Assembly (NCBI GenBank): GCA_001898645.1
Contig: MKUQ01000029.1
Span: forward strand, 1 to 64,000
Direction of reading: 5' to 3'
Source of the DNA: Burkholderiales bacterium 70-64
GTDB taxonomy: Bacteria > Pseudomonadota > Gammaproteobacteria > Burkholderiales > Burkholderiaceae_E
Length of the DNA stretch: 64,000 bases
The notes beneath the pieces are model-generated. The model ran no database searches, was not told the DNA's origin, and worked only from the letters and a program-made list of their open reading frames with translations. Shown here in pieces: positions 18,560 through 27,712 of the stretch; position 1 is the stretch's first letter, and each line of letters starts with the position of its first letter. A program made the translations under genes and the position numbers.

Positions 18560-19327
18560 TCAGGGTTCGAGCGCTACGGTGCCGCTCACCATCACGCTCA
18601 CTGTGGTCTTGCCCTCGGCGGCGGGCAGCGGCACCGGCGCCGCTTCGGCGGCGCGCGCCATCATCATCTTCGGCACCGGCTCGGGCCGGATCGGTCCGCT
18701 GCCGCCGATCGACACCTCGCGCACCGCGTAGCCGCGAAAGCCCAGCGCCTTGGCCCCGGTGTCGGCCTTGGCGCGGAACGCGCGCACCGCCTCGGCGATC
18801 AGCTCGTGCTCCACGGCCAGGCGTGCCTCGCGGCTCAGCGAGTAGGCGACGGATTCGACGTTGAGCCGGCTCGCCAGCTCGCCGATCAGCTGGTTGAAGG
18901 CTTCCGAGGGAGCGGCGCTCACCTCCAGGGCGCCGCGCGTGCGCCAGGCGACGATGCGGCTCTGCTGCCACACCGGGTCGGTGCGGTAGCCCGAGGTCTG
19001 CACCTCGAGGTCGCTGCGCGATTTCAGCCGCGCGAGCACCGGGCCCAGCAGCTCGCTGACCTGCGCCTGACCGGTGGCCGGTTGCGGCGATTCGCGCTCG
19101 GCATAGAGGGTGACGGTGATGCGGTCCTGCGGCACGTCGCGGTAGGCGGTGGCGGAGACGCTCAGCTGCGGTGCGCGCGCGCTATGCGTCGCCGCAGCAG
19201 CGGCTTCCTGCGCGGCGGCGGATGCCGGGGCACAGGCGGCAAGCGCCACGGCGAGGGCGAGCGCCGCGACGGGCGCGCCGGGACGCCGCGCGCGCCGCGG
19301 CGGCCGGTAGGTCGATGGATGGGTCAT
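18560..19327 (-). CDS. SIMPL-domain (DUF541) lipoprotein
   Basis: A 255-residue exported protein. A long basic N-terminus leads into a hydrophobic segment with lipobox LAAC (about residues 29-32) and then the SIMPL/DUF541 domain (QLSVSATAYRDVPQDRITV, about 52-70, to the C-terminus TVSVMVSGTVALEP). The family, which includes E. coli YggE and BP26-type antigens, is linked to oxidative-stress tolerance, but its mechanism is unclear. ATG 19327 is preceded by GGGAGG at a good distance. Divergent from gnd. Confidence 0.82.
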   Translation of the reverse strand: MTHPSTYRPPRRARRPGAPVAALALAVALAACAPASAAAQEAAAAATHSARAPQLSVSATAYRDVPQDRITVTLYAERESPQPATGQAQVSELLGPVLARLKSRSDLEVQTSGYRTDPVWQQSRIVAWRTRGALEVSAAPSEAFNQLIGELASRLNVESVAYSLSREARLAVEHELIAEAVRAFRAKADTGAKALGFRGYAVREVSIGGSGPIRPEPVPKMMMARAAEAAPVPLPAAEGKTTVSVMVSGTVALEP

Positions 19328-19470
19328 GGAAGAGCCTCCCTGGTGTGGACACGCCCTCGGGGCAATGGCGGGGATGCTAACGCGAGCTGAGCCGCGAGGA
19401 GTCCGTCGGTGTCGCGGCCGATCCGCGTGAACCCGTGGCCGGGGCGCAGCGGCCCGCCACCGGCGATGCG

Positions 19471-19499
19471 CTGACCCTGCCGAAAGAATGGAGTAATAA
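19471..19499 (+). promoter_or_regulatory. promoter of the gnd-zwf-pgl-ppgK operon
   Basis: CTGACC (19471-19476) and TAATAA (19494-19499) are 17 bp apart in an otherwise GC-rich stretch, about 70 bp upstream of gnd ATG 19568. This is the only AT-rich hexamer pair in the 240-bp divergent gap and the best sigma70 candidate. Confidence 0.5.
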
Positions 19500-19521
19500 T
19501 CATCCGGGCGCACCGGCGGAG

Positions 19522-19540
19522 CCTGCCGCGCTGCGGCAGG
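19522..19540 (+). other. stem-loop in the gnd leader
   Basis: CCTGCCGC (19522-19529) and GCGGCAGG (19533-19540) form a perfect 8-bp stem with a GCT loop, inside the predicted 5' leader 28 bp before the gnd start. No T-run follows, so it is not an intrinsic terminator. It could stabilise the mRNA or serve as an operator; the role is unknown. Confidence 0.4.
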
Positions 19541-19567
19541 TCGATCGATAGCCTCCTGGGGGTCGAC

Positions 19568-20581
19568 ATGCAGATCGGAATGGTTGGACTGGGCCGCATG
19601 GGCGCCAACATGGCCCGACGGCTGCTCGGCGCGGGGCACGCCTGCGTGGTCCACGACATCCACCCCGCGGCCATCCAGGCGCTGGCCGAAGCGGGCGCGC
19701 GCGGCGCTGCTTCGCTGGCCGAGCTGGCGCAAGGGCTCGAGCCCCCGCGCATCGTCTGGCTGATGCTGCCGGCCGCGGCAGTCGACGCGACGATCGAGGC
19801 GCTGCGGCCGCATCTGCAGGTCGACGACGTCATCGTCGACGGCGGCAACTCGCACTACCGCGACGACCTGCGCCGTGCCGCGGCGCTCGCCGGGAACGGC
19901 CTGCACTACGTCGACGTCGGCACCAGCGGTGGCGTATGGGGCCTGGACAACGGCTACTGCCTGATGATCGGCGGCGAGGCCGGCCCCGTGCAGCGGCTCG
20001 AGCCCGTCTTCGCGGCGCTGGCGCCGGGCCCCCAGGCCGCCGCGCCCACGCCCGGGCGCGACGCGCGGCACGCCGGCGCCGAGCGCGGCTGGCTGCACTG
20101 CGGGCCGAGCGGCGCCGGCCACTTCGTGAAGATGGTCCACAACGGCATCGAGTACGGCCTGATGGCGGCCTACGCCGAGGGCTTCGACATCCTGCGCCAT
20201 GCCGGCGTCGGCAGCGAGTCGCAGGCCGCCGATGCCGAGACCGCGCCGCTGGCGCACCCGGAGGCCTTCCGCTACGACTTCGACCTGGCCGAGATCGCCG
20301 AGCTGTGGCGCCGCGGCAGTGTGGTGCGCTCGTGGCTGCTCGACCTCACCGCGCACGCGCTGCTGCACGATCCCGGGCTGGACACCGTCCGCGGCCAGGT
20401 GGCCGATTCCGGCGAAGGCCGCTGGACGCTGCAGGCGGCCATCGACGTCGGCGTGCCGGCGCCGGTGCTGGCCACGGCGCTCTTCGCGCGCTTCGGCTCG
20501 CGCGGGCGCGGCGACTTCGCCAACCGCATCCTCTCGGCGATGCGCCGCGAGTTCGGCGGCCACGAGGAGCGCCAGCCATGA
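19568..20581 (+). CDS. gnd: 6-phosphogluconate dehydrogenase, short NAD-type
   Basis: Oxidatively decarboxylates 6-phosphogluconate to ribulose-5-phosphate. This is the short form (337 residues; the E. coli NADP enzyme has about 470). Rossmann motif GMVGLGRMGANMARRL (4-19); the end of beta-2 reads VVHDIHP with Asp30, which favours NAD over NADP. Substrate-binding and catalytic stretches: DGGNSHYRDD, GTSGGVWGL and CGPSGAGHFVKMVHNGIEY (Lys and Asn of the active site). ATG 19568 with GGGGG upstream. First gene of the operon; the stop overlaps the zwf start (ATGA). Confidence 0.93.
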   Translation: MQIGMVGLGRMGANMARRLLGAGHACVVHDIHPAAIQALAEAGARGAASLAELAQGLEPPRIVWLMLPAAAVDATIEALRPHLQVDDVIVDGGNSHYRDDLRRAAALAGNGLHYVDVGTSGGVWGLDNGYCLMIGGEAGPVQRLEPVFAALAPGPQAAAPTPGRDARHAGAERGWLHCGPSGAGHFVKMVHNGIEYGLMAAYAEGFDILRHAGVGSESQAADAETAPLAHPEAFRYDFDLAEIAELWRRGSVVRSWLLDLTAHALLHDPGLDTVRGQVADSGEGRWTLQAAIDVGVPAPVLATALFARFGSRGRGDFANRILSAMRREFGGHEERQP

Positions 20582-21960
20582 CCGTGCCGGCGTCCGACGC
20601 CCTGGTGCTGTTCGGCGCCACCGGTGATCTCGCTTATCGCAAGATCTTCCCGGCGCTGCAGGCGATGATCCGGCGCGGCAGCCTCGACGTGCCGGTGATC
20701 GGCGTGGCGCGCTCGGGCTGGTCGCTCGAACGGCTGCGCGAGCGCGTGCACGCCAGCCTGCGCGAGCACGGCGACGGCGGCGACGGCGCGGCCGGCGAGC
20801 GGCTCGTTGCGCTGCTGCGCTACGTCGACGGCGACTACCGCGAGGCCGACACGCACCAGCGCCTGCGTGCGGCGCTCGGCGCGGCGCAGCATCCGCTGCA
20901 CTACCTGGCGGTGCCGCCGAGCCTGTTCCCCGCGGTGGTCGACGGCATCGGCGCCTCGGGCAGCGCCGAGGGTGCGCGCGTGGTGGTCGAGAAGCCGTTC
21001 GGCCGCGACCTGGCCTCGGCCCGGGCACTCAACCAGGCGCTGCACCGCACGTTTCCCGAAGCCTCGGTGTTCCGCATCGACCACTACCTGGGCAAGGAGG
21101 CGGTGCAGAACCTGCTCTATTTCCGCTTCGCCAACGCCTTCCTCGAGCCGGTGTGGAACCGCAACTACGTGAGCAGCATCCAGATCACCATGGCCGAGGA
21201 GATCGGGGTGCAGGGGCGCGGCCGCTTCTACGAGGAGGTGGGCGCGGTGCGCGACGTGGTGCAGAACCATCTGCTGCAGGTGCTCGCGCACCTGGCGATG
21301 GAGCCGCCGGTGGGCAGCGGTTCCGAGGCGTTGCGCGACGAGAAGGTCAAGGTGTTCAGGGGCATCCGTCCGCTCTCCGGGCGTAGCCTGGTGCGCGGCC
21401 AGTACGACGGCTACCGCGCCGAGGACGGCGTGGCCCCCGATTCCCAGGTCGAGACGTTCGCCGCGCTGCAGCTGCACCTCGACTCCTGGCGCTGGGCCGG
21501 CGTGCCCATCCTCATCCGTGCCGGCAAGCGGCTGGGGGCCACGGCCACCGAGGTGCTGGTGCAGCTCAAGCATCCGCCGCAGCAGGTGTTCGGGGAAGCG
21601 GCCGCGGCCGCCTCGAACTACTTCCGCTTCCGGCTCGGCCCCGATCGCGTGGCCATCGCGATCGGGGCCTCGACCAAGCAGGCCGGGGCCGCGATGGCCG
21701 GCGAGCCCATCGAGCTGTACGTGTGCAACGATCGCGGCCCGGAGATGAGCGCCTACGAGCGGCTGATCGGCGATGCGCTCAAGGGCGACCCGACGCTGTT
21801 CGCGCGCGAGGACGGCGTCGAGGCCGCCTGGCGCATCGTCGATCCGGTCCTGAACCTGCCGCTGCCGGTGCACGCCTATCGCCAGGGCAGCTGGGGGCCG
21901 CAGGAAGCGGAGGCGCTGGCCGCTGCCTGGGGCGGCTGGCATCCTCCCGGGAAGGGTTGA
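20578..21960 (+). CDS. zwf: glucose-6-phosphate 1-dehydrogenase
   Basis: Oxidises glucose-6-phosphate to 6-phosphogluconolactone with NAD(P)+. In 460 residues: coenzyme loop LFGATGDLAYRK (11-22), VVEKPFGRD, and the active-site RIDHYLGKEAVQN (from residue 166; catalytic His and Lys). C-terminal domain includes IPILIRAGK-like VPILIRAGKRL. Slightly shorter than the usual 485-490. Coupled to gnd upstream; pgl begins 4 bp after its stop. Confidence 0.95.
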   Translation: MTVPASDALVLFGATGDLAYRKIFPALQAMIRRGSLDVPVIGVARSGWSLERLRERVHASLREHGDGGDGAAGERLVALLRYVDGDYREADTHQRLRAALGAAQHPLHYLAVPPSLFPAVVDGIGASGSAEGARVVVEKPFGRDLASARALNQALHRTFPEASVFRIDHYLGKEAVQNLLYFRFANAFLEPVWNRNYVSSIQITMAEEIGVQGRGRFYEEVGAVRDVVQNHLLQVLAHLAMEPPVGSGSEALRDEKVKVFRGIRPLSGRSLVRGQYDGYRAEDGVAPDSQVETFAALQLHLDSWRWAGVPILIRAGKRLGATATEVLVQLKHPPQQVFGEAAAAASNYFRFRLGPDRVAIAIGASTKQAGAAMAGEPIELYVCNDRGPEMSAYERLIGDALKGDPTLFAREDGVEAAWRIVDPVLNLPLPVHAYRQGSWGPQEAEALAAAWGGWHPPGKG

Positions 21961-21963
21961 TCC

Positions 21964-22677
21964 ATGCACACCGAGCTGCTGCCCGATGCCACCGCAGCCG
22001 CGCAGCGGGCGGCGGCGTTTATCGCGGAGCAGGCCCGCGAGGCGGTACGCGAGCGCGGCCGCTTCCTGCTCGCGCTCAGCGGCGGCGAGACGCCGCGGCC
22101 GATGCTCGCGGCCCTGGCGCGACAGCCGCTGCCCTGGGAACGCGTCCAGCTGTTCCAGGTCGACGAGCGCGCGGCGCCGCGCGGCGGCGAGGCGCGCAAC
22201 CTGACGCATCTCGAGCGCCTGCTGGTCGCTCCGGCAGGGCTGTCGCCCGGGTGCGTGCACGCGATGCCGGTCGAGGCCGCCGACCTGGCCGCCGGCGCGG
22301 CCGCCTACGCCGAGACGCTGGTCGCGGCGGCCGGCGCGCCGCCCGTGCTCGACCTCGTGCATCTCGGCCTCGGTACCGACGGGCACGCTGCGTCGCTGTT
22401 CGCTGGCGATGCTGCGCTCGAGGTCGACGACGCCTGGGTCGCGGCCACCGGACTGCACCGCGGCCATCGCCGCCTGACCCTCACCCTGCCGACGCTCGAT
22501 CGCGCGCGCTGCCTGCTGTGGCTGGTGTGCGGGGCGGACAAGGCCGGGGTGCTGGCGCGCCTGCTCGACGGCGACGACGCCATGCCCGCCGGGCGGGTGC
22601 CGCGCGCCCGTGCCTGGATCGTGGCCGACGAGGCGGCGGGGCGGCCGCACGTGTCCGCATCGCGGGGGCCGTCGTGA
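21964..22677 (+). CDS. pgl: 6-phosphogluconolactonase
   Basis: Hydrolyses 6-phosphogluconolactone to 6-phosphogluconate; DevB/SOL family, 237 residues. Motifs: LALSGGETPRPML, FQVDERAAP (the usual DER) and VHLGLGTDGHAASLF with the catalytic His region. Lies between zwf and ppgK with a GTGA overlap at its end. Completes the oxidative pentose phosphate branch together with its two upstream neighbours. Confidence 0.93.
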   Translation: MHTELLPDATAAAQRAAAFIAEQAREAVRERGRFLLALSGGETPRPMLAALARQPLPWERVQLFQVDERAAPRGGEARNLTHLERLLVAPAGLSPGCVHAMPVEAADLAAGAAAYAETLVAAAGAPPVLDLVHLGLGTDGHAASLFAGDAALEVDDAWVAATGLHRGHRRLTLTLPTLDRARCLLWLVCGADKAGVLARLLDGDDAMPAGRVPRARAWIVADEAAGRPHVSASRGPS

Positions 22678-23426
22678 ACGTCCTGGCCGTCGACGTGGGC
22701 GGCAGCCACGTGAAGTGCCTCGCCAGCGGCCAGCCCGTGCCGCGCGCCTTCGTCTCGGGGCCGGCGCTCACGGCGGCCGCGATGGTCCGCGGCGTGCTGG
22801 CGCTCGCGCGCGACTGGCGCTACGACGGGGTGGCCATCGGCTACCCGGGCCCGGTGATGCACGGCGCGCCGGTGCGCGAGCCGTACAACCTCGGCGCAGG
22901 CTGGGTCGGCTTCGATTACGCGGCCGCCTTCGGACGGCCGGTCAAGGTGATCAACGATGCCGCGATGCAGGCGCTGGGCAGCTACCAGGGCGGGCGAATG
23001 CTGTTCCTCGGCCTGGGCACCGGGCTGGGCTCGGCGCTGATCGTCGACGGCGCGCTCGAGGCGATGGAGCTGGCGCACCTGCCCTACAGGAAGGGGCGCA
23101 GCTACGAAGACTACGTGGGGGAGCGCGGCCTCGAGCGGCTCGGCAAGAAGAAGTGGCGCAAGGCCGTGTTCGAGGTGGTCGAATCGCTGCGCGTCGCCTT
23201 CGCGCCCGACTACGTGGTGCTGGGCGGCGGCAACGCGCGCAAGCTGAAGCCGAAGATGCTGCCGGACGACGTGCGCCTCGGCGACAACGCCAATGCCTTC
23301 CTCGGTGGGTTCCGCCTGTGGAACGAGCCCGGCGCGGCCAGGCCCGGCGAGCCGACGTCCGGGGCAGGGCGGCCGGCACCCGCGGCCGGTGCGCGCGCGG
23401 AGCGCCGACCGGGGCGGCGACCGTGA
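22674..23426 (+). CDS. ppgK: polyphosphate glucokinase (ROK family)
   Basis: Phosphorylates glucose using inorganic polyphosphate, and often ATP. In 250 residues: phosphate loop AVDVGGSHVK (5-14), catalytic Asp in INDAAMQALGSY, LGLGTGLGSALI, and the PpgK-typical inserts LPYRKGRSYEDYVGERGLE and LGKKKWRKAV. These basic insertions separate PpgK from ATP-only ROK glucokinases, so polyphosphate use is likely. A Pro/Gly/Arg-rich tail ends the protein. The start is a GTG overlapping the pgl stop; its own stop overlaps the GTG of the GH15 gene. Confidence 0.88.
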   Translation: MNVLAVDVGGSHVKCLASGQPVPRAFVSGPALTAAAMVRGVLALARDWRYDGVAIGYPGPVMHGAPVREPYNLGAGWVGFDYAAAFGRPVKVINDAAMQALGSYQGGRMLFLGLGTGLGSALIVDGALEAMELAHLPYRKGRSYEDYVGERGLERLGKKKWRKAVFEVVESLRVAFAPDYVVLGGGNARKLKPKMLPDDVRLGDNANAFLGGFRLWNEPGAARPGEPTSGAGRPAPAAGARAERRPGRRP

Positions 23427-25825
23427 GCGACGACGGCGCCGGCCATGCGCCGGGCGCCCCGGGCATCGCGCCGACCTGGACCAGCAGCGCGAAGGACCTG
23501 GTCGGCTCGTCGCTGGGGCCGGCGCGCCTGTGGTTCACGATCGGCTTCGGCATCGTCAACGAGGTCTACTACCCGCGCATCGACACGCCGCAGATCCGCG
23601 ACCTCGGCTTCATCGTCGCCGACGGCGCGGGCTTCTGGTGCGAGGTCAAGCGCCTCGGCTGCTACGAGCTCGAGACGCCCGCGCCCGGCATCCCGGCGCT
23701 GCGCATCGTGCATCGCCACCCGCGCTTCACGCTCGCGCTGCGCATCGTCGGCGATCCGCTGCGCGATGCCCTGCTGCTCGAGGTCGAGCTGCAGGGCGAT
23801 GCGGCGCTGCGCCCCCATGCGCTGCTCGCGCCGCACCTCGGCGGCACCGGCTACGGCAACCTCGCCGAGGTCGCCTGCCACGGCGGACGGCGTGTGCTGC
23901 GCGCCGGCCAGGCGGACGAGGGACACCCCTGGCTCGCGCTCGCCGCCGTCGATGCGGCCCAGCGAGACGCCTGGGGCCGCGCCAGCGCCGGCTACGTGGG
24001 CGCGAGCGACGGCTGGCAGGACTTCGACCGCAACGGGGCGATGCACTGGCAGTACGATCGTGCCGGCCCGGGCAACGTCGCGCTCACCGGCGAGCTGCCG
24101 CGGCGCTGCGTGCTCGCGCTCGCCTTCGGCGCCAGCCCCGAGGCCGCGACCACGCTGGCGATCGGCGCGCTCGCGCAGCCCTTCGAGGCGCCCTGGCAGA
24201 GGCAGATCGAGGAATGGACGCGCTGGCACACGGCGCTCGCGCCGCCGCTGCCCGATCGGCTCGACGCGCCGCTGCGCGCACAGCTCGCCGTCTCCGCGAT
24301 GGTGCTGCACGTGCACCAGGACAAGATCCATCCGGGCGCGATGGTGGCGAGCCTGAGCGTGCCCTGGGGCAACAGCCGCGACGAGCGCGGCGGCTACCAC
24401 CTGGTGTGGCCGCGCGACCTGGTCGAGTGCGCCGGCGCGCTGCTGGCGCTCGGCCAGGAGGCCGAGGCGCGCGACGTGCTGCGCTACCTGATCGCCTCGC
24501 AGCATGCCGACGGCCACTGGAACCAGAACCAGTGGCTCGGCGGCAAGCCCTACTGGCAGGGCGTGCAGCTCGACGAGGCGGCCTTTCCGGTGCTGCTGGC
24601 CGCGCTGCTGGCGGAGCGCGGCGCGCTCGGCGGCATCGAGGCCGGCGACATGGCGCAGCGCGCGCTGGGCTTCATCGCGCGCACCGGGCCGTCCAGCGAC
24701 CAGGACCGCTGGGAGGAGGATGCCGGCGTCAATCCGTTCACGCTGGCGGTATGCATCGCGGCGCTGGTGGCGGGCGCCGCCTTCCTCGATCCGCAGGCGC
24801 GCGAATTCGCGCTGGCGCTCGCCGACGACTGGAACGCGCGCATCGAGGACTACACCGCGGTGTCGGGCACGGCACTGGCGCGCCGCCTCGGCGTCGGCGG
24901 CTACTACGTGCGCGTAGCGCCCGCCGCGGTGTTCGCCGACGCCGCAGCGCTGCATCGGCGCCTGCCGATCAGGAACCGCCTGCAGGAGGTCGCGCCGCCC
25001 GCCGACGAGCAGGTGTCCACCGATGCGCTGCAGCTGGTGCGCTTCGGCCTGCGCGGCCCCGGCGACGCAATGGTGCGCGATACGATCGCGGTGATCGATG
25101 CATTGCTCGCGGTCGAGACGCCGAGCGGGCCGGCCTGGCGCCGCTACGACGGCGACGGATACGGCGAGCACGAGGACGGCGTGCCCTTCGACGGCAGCGG
25201 TTGCGGGCGTCCGTGGCCGCTGCTGACCGGCGAGCGCGGCCACTACGAGCTCCTGGCGGGGCGCGATCCGCTGCCGTACCTGCGGGCGATGGCGGCGATG
25301 GCGAGCAGCGGCGGCATGCTGCCCGAGCAGGTCTGGGATGCCGCGGCCATCCCGGAGCGCGGCCTCTTCCCTGGCCGGCCGACCGGCTCGGCGATGCCGC
25401 TGGCCTGGGCCCACGCCGAGTTCGTCAAGCTGGCGCTGTCGTGCGCCGGTGGGCGTCCCTGCGACTGTCCGGCCGCGGTGTGGGAGCGCTATCGCGGCCG
25501 GCGGCCGGCGCCGCGCGCCACGATCTGGCTCGAGCACGCCCCCATGGCGCGCGGCATCGCCGGCGTCGACCTGCTGGTGTGCCTGCGCGCGCCGGCCCTG
25601 GTGCACTGGGGCGTCGACGGCTGGCACGACCCCGCCGACGTGCGCACCTGCCCGGCGGGCCTGGGCCTGCACGTCGCACGCCTGCCCATCGCTGCACTGC
25701 GCACCGGGCAGGGCATCGATTTCACCTGGCGCTGGCAGGATTCGGGCCAATGGACCGGTATCGATTGCCGCGTGGTGCTGGACATCGCCGTTGTCCCCTG
25801 CTCGTGCGGCTCGGTGGCAACATGA
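23423..25825 (+). CDS. GH15 glucoamylase/glucodextranase-like
   Basis: An 800-residue glycoside hydrolase family 15 enzyme that removes glucose from the ends of alpha-glucans. N-terminal beta-sandwich (about 1-270, starting TWTSSAKDLVGSSLG), then the (alpha/alpha)6 barrel (about 280-690). General acid Glu431 or Glu432 in DRWEEDAG; general base Glu635 in GMLPEQVWD. WPRDLVECAGALLALG is the usual substrate-side motif. No signal peptide, so it should act in the cytoplasm on glycogen- or dextrin-like material, or on trehalose as some relatives do. Coupled to ppgK by a GTGA overlap, so the released glucose has an immediate kinase. Confidence 0.9.
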   Translation: MSDDGAGHAPGAPGIAPTWTSSAKDLVGSSLGPARLWFTIGFGIVNEVYYPRIDTPQIRDLGFIVADGAGFWCEVKRLGCYELETPAPGIPALRIVHRHPRFTLALRIVGDPLRDALLLEVELQGDAALRPHALLAPHLGGTGYGNLAEVACHGGRRVLRAGQADEGHPWLALAAVDAAQRDAWGRASAGYVGASDGWQDFDRNGAMHWQYDRAGPGNVALTGELPRRCVLALAFGASPEAATTLAIGALAQPFEAPWQRQIEEWTRWHTALAPPLPDRLDAPLRAQLAVSAMVLHVHQDKIHPGAMVASLSVPWGNSRDERGGYHLVWPRDLVECAGALLALGQEAEARDVLRYLIASQHADGHWNQNQWLGGKPYWQGVQLDEAAFPVLLAALLAERGALGGIEAGDMAQRALGFIARTGPSSDQDRWEEDAGVNPFTLAVCIAALVAGAAFLDPQAREFALALADDWNARIEDYTAVSGTALARRLGVGGYYVRVAPAAVFADAAALHRRLPIRNRLQEVAPPADEQVSTDALQLVRFGLRGPGDAMVRDTIAVIDALLAVETPSGPAWRRYDGDGYGEHEDGVPFDGSGCGRPWPLLTGERGHYELLAGRDPLPYLRAMAAMASSGGMLPEQVWDAAAIPERGLFPGRPTGSAMPLAWAHAEFVKLALSCAGGRPCDCPAAVWERYRGRRPAPRATIWLEHAPMARGIAGVDLLVCLRAPALVHWGVDGWHDPADVRTCPAGLGLHVARLPIAALRTGQGIDFTWRWQDSGQWTGIDCRVVLDIAVVPCSCGSVAT

Positions 25826-25829
25826 CGGC

Positions 25830-26789
25830 ATGCGTTGCCTGTCCCTGGTCGCCGTCGTTTGCGCGCTCGCCGCGCTCCCCGCCTGCAGCGAGCGCTCGCC
25901 GGCGCTGCAGGGCTACGCCGAGGGCGAATACGTGCTGGTCGCCTCGCCGTGGGCGGGCACGCTGAGCACTCTTGCGGTGACCCGCGGCCAGCAAGTCGGC
26001 CAGGGCGAGGCGCTGTTCATCCTCGAGCGCACCCTCGAAGGCGCCGCCGCCGACGAGACGCGCTCGCGCGTGCAGGCCGCCGAGGCGCAGCTGGCCAACC
26101 TCGGCGCTGCGCGGCGTCCTCCCGAGATCGACACCCTGCGCCAGCAGGTCGCGGCCGCACGCGCGGCCCTCGCTCTCTCCGAGGAGAACCTGCGCCAGCA
26201 GTTGCGCCTGTACACCGCCGGCTTCGTGTCGGCGGCCGCGCGCGATCAGGCGCAGGCCGCCCGCGACCGCGACGCCGCGCAGCTTGCGGCCGGCGAGGCC
26301 CAGGTGCGCAACGCCACGCTGAGCATCGGCCGCAGCCAGGAGATCGAGGCCGCGCGCGCCGAGCTCGAGGCCGCGCGCGCCGCCGATGCCCAGGCGCGCA
26401 CGCGCTACGCCGAGAAGGCGCTCGCGGCGCCCGCCGGCGGCCTGGTGGCCGATACCTTCTATCGCGTCGGGGAGTGGGTGCCGGCCGGCGCTCCGGTGGT
26501 GAGCCTGCTGCCGCCGGCCAACATCAAGCTGCGCTTCTTCGTGCCCGAGGCGATGGTCAGCGGCCTGCGCACCGGCCAGCCGGTGAGCGTGTCGTGCGAC
26601 GGCTGCGGCGCGCCGATCGCCGCGCGCATCAGCTTCGTGTCGCCGCAGGCCGAGTACACGCCACCGGTGATCTACAGCCGCGAGGCGCGCGCGAAGCTGG
26701 TATTCCTGGTCGAGGCGCGTCCCGGCGCCGCCGACGCGACCCGCCTGCATCCCGGCCAGCCGGTCGACGTCGTGCCGGGCGCGCCATGA
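25830..26789 (+). CDS. HlyD/YbhG-type periplasmic adaptor
   Basis: A 319-residue membrane-fusion protein for the ABC exporter encoded next. An N-terminal signal with lipobox-like LPAC (about 16-19) suggests a lipoprotein. Biotinyl-lipoyl half VASPWAGTLSTLAVTRGQQVGQGE, a long coiled-coil hairpin (about 75-185, Ala/Arg/Glu-rich), then the second lipoyl half and beta-barrel (APAGGLVADTFYRVGEWVPAG). ATG 25830 lies 4 bp after the preceding stop; the stop overlaps the ATPase start. Substrate unknown. Confidence 0.88.
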   Translation: MRCLSLVAVVCALAALPACSERSPALQGYAEGEYVLVASPWAGTLSTLAVTRGQQVGQGEALFILERTLEGAAADETRSRVQAAEAQLANLGAARRPPEIDTLRQQVAAARAALALSEENLRQQLRLYTAGFVSAAARDQAQAARDRDAAQLAAGEAQVRNATLSIGRSQEIEAARAELEAARAADAQARTRYAEKALAAPAGGLVADTFYRVGEWVPAGAPVVSLLPPANIKLRFFVPEAMVSGLRTGQPVSVSCDGCGAPIAARISFVSPQAEYTPPVIYSREARAKLVFLVEARPGAADATRLHPGQPVDVVPGAP

Positions 26790-27712
26790 CCGCCGGGCAG
26801 GCGATCGACGTCGCCGGCCTGAACAAGCGCTTCGGCGACAAGCACGTGGTGCGCGACCTCACGCTGCAGGTGCGCCACGGCGAGATCTTCGGCTTCCTCG
26901 GCCCCAACGGCAGCGGCAAGACCACCTCGATCCGCATGCTGTGCGGCCTGCTGCGGCCCGACAGCGGGCGCGGCACCTGCCTCGGCCACGACGTGATCCG
27001 CGAGACGGCGGCGATCAAGCGCGAGGTCGGCTACATGACGCAGCGCTTCTCGCTGTGGGAAGACCTCACCATCGCCGAGAACCTCGACTTCGTGGCGCGC
27101 ATGTACGGCATGCGCGGGCGCCGCGCCGCGGTGTCGCGGGCCCTCGAGGGGCTCGGGCTGGCGCAGCGCCGCGACCAGCTCGCCGGCGCGCTCTCGGGCG
27201 GCTGGAAGCAGCGCCTGGCGCTCGCCGCCTGCCTGCTGCACGACCCGCGCCTGCTGCTGCTCGACGAACCCACCGCCGGGGTCGACCCCAAGGCGCGGCG
27301 CGACTTCTGGGACGAGATCCACCGTCTCGCCGCCGGCGGCATCACGGTGCTGGTGTCGACCCACTACATGGACGAGGCCGAACGCTGCCATCGCCTCGCC
27401 TACATCGCCGAGGGTCGCCTGCTGGCGACGGGCACGGCCGCCGAGGTGGTCGCCGGGCGCCGTCTCGCGGCCTGGTCGGTGAGCGGCGGCGACGCTTCGG
27501 GCGCGGTCGCGCGCATCGCCGGGCTGCCCGGCGTCGAGCACGTCACCGCCTTCGGCAACACGCTGCACGTCACCGGCCGTGACGCGCAGGCGCTGGCGCA
27601 CAGCATGGGCTCGCTCGCGCCCGGCGAGGGCTGGCGCGTGCAGCCGATCGAGCCCACGCTCGAAGACGTCTTCATCAGCCTGATGGACCAGGCGCGCGAC
27701 GGGGCCGGCTGA
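26786..27712 (+). CDS. ABC-2 exporter ATPase
   Basis: A 308-residue ABC ATPase of the CcmA/YbhF type. Walker [10 protein letters not shown] (about 38-46), signature [12 protein letters not shown], Walker [14 protein letters not shown]-loop [11 protein letters not shown]. The C-terminal 80 residues form the accessory domain found in ABC-2 drug and antigen exporters. A single nucleotide-binding domain, so it should act as a dimer with the permease at 27712. Coupled on both sides by overlaps. Confidence 0.93.
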   Translation: MTAGQAIDVAGLNKRFGDKHVVRDLTLQVRHGEIFGFLGPNGSGKTTSIRMLCGLLRPDSGRGTCLGHDVIRETAAIKREVGYMTQRFSLWEDLTIAENLDFVARMYGMRGRRAAVSRALEGLGLAQRRDQLAGALSGGWKQRLALAACLLHDPRLLLLDEPTAGVDPKARRDFWDEIHRLAAGGITVLVSTHYMDEAERCHRLAYIAEGRLLATGTAAEVVAGRRLAAWSVSGGDASGAVARIAGLPGVEHVTAFGNTLHVTGRDAQALAHSMGSLAPGEGWRVQPIEPTLEDVFISLMDQARDGAG

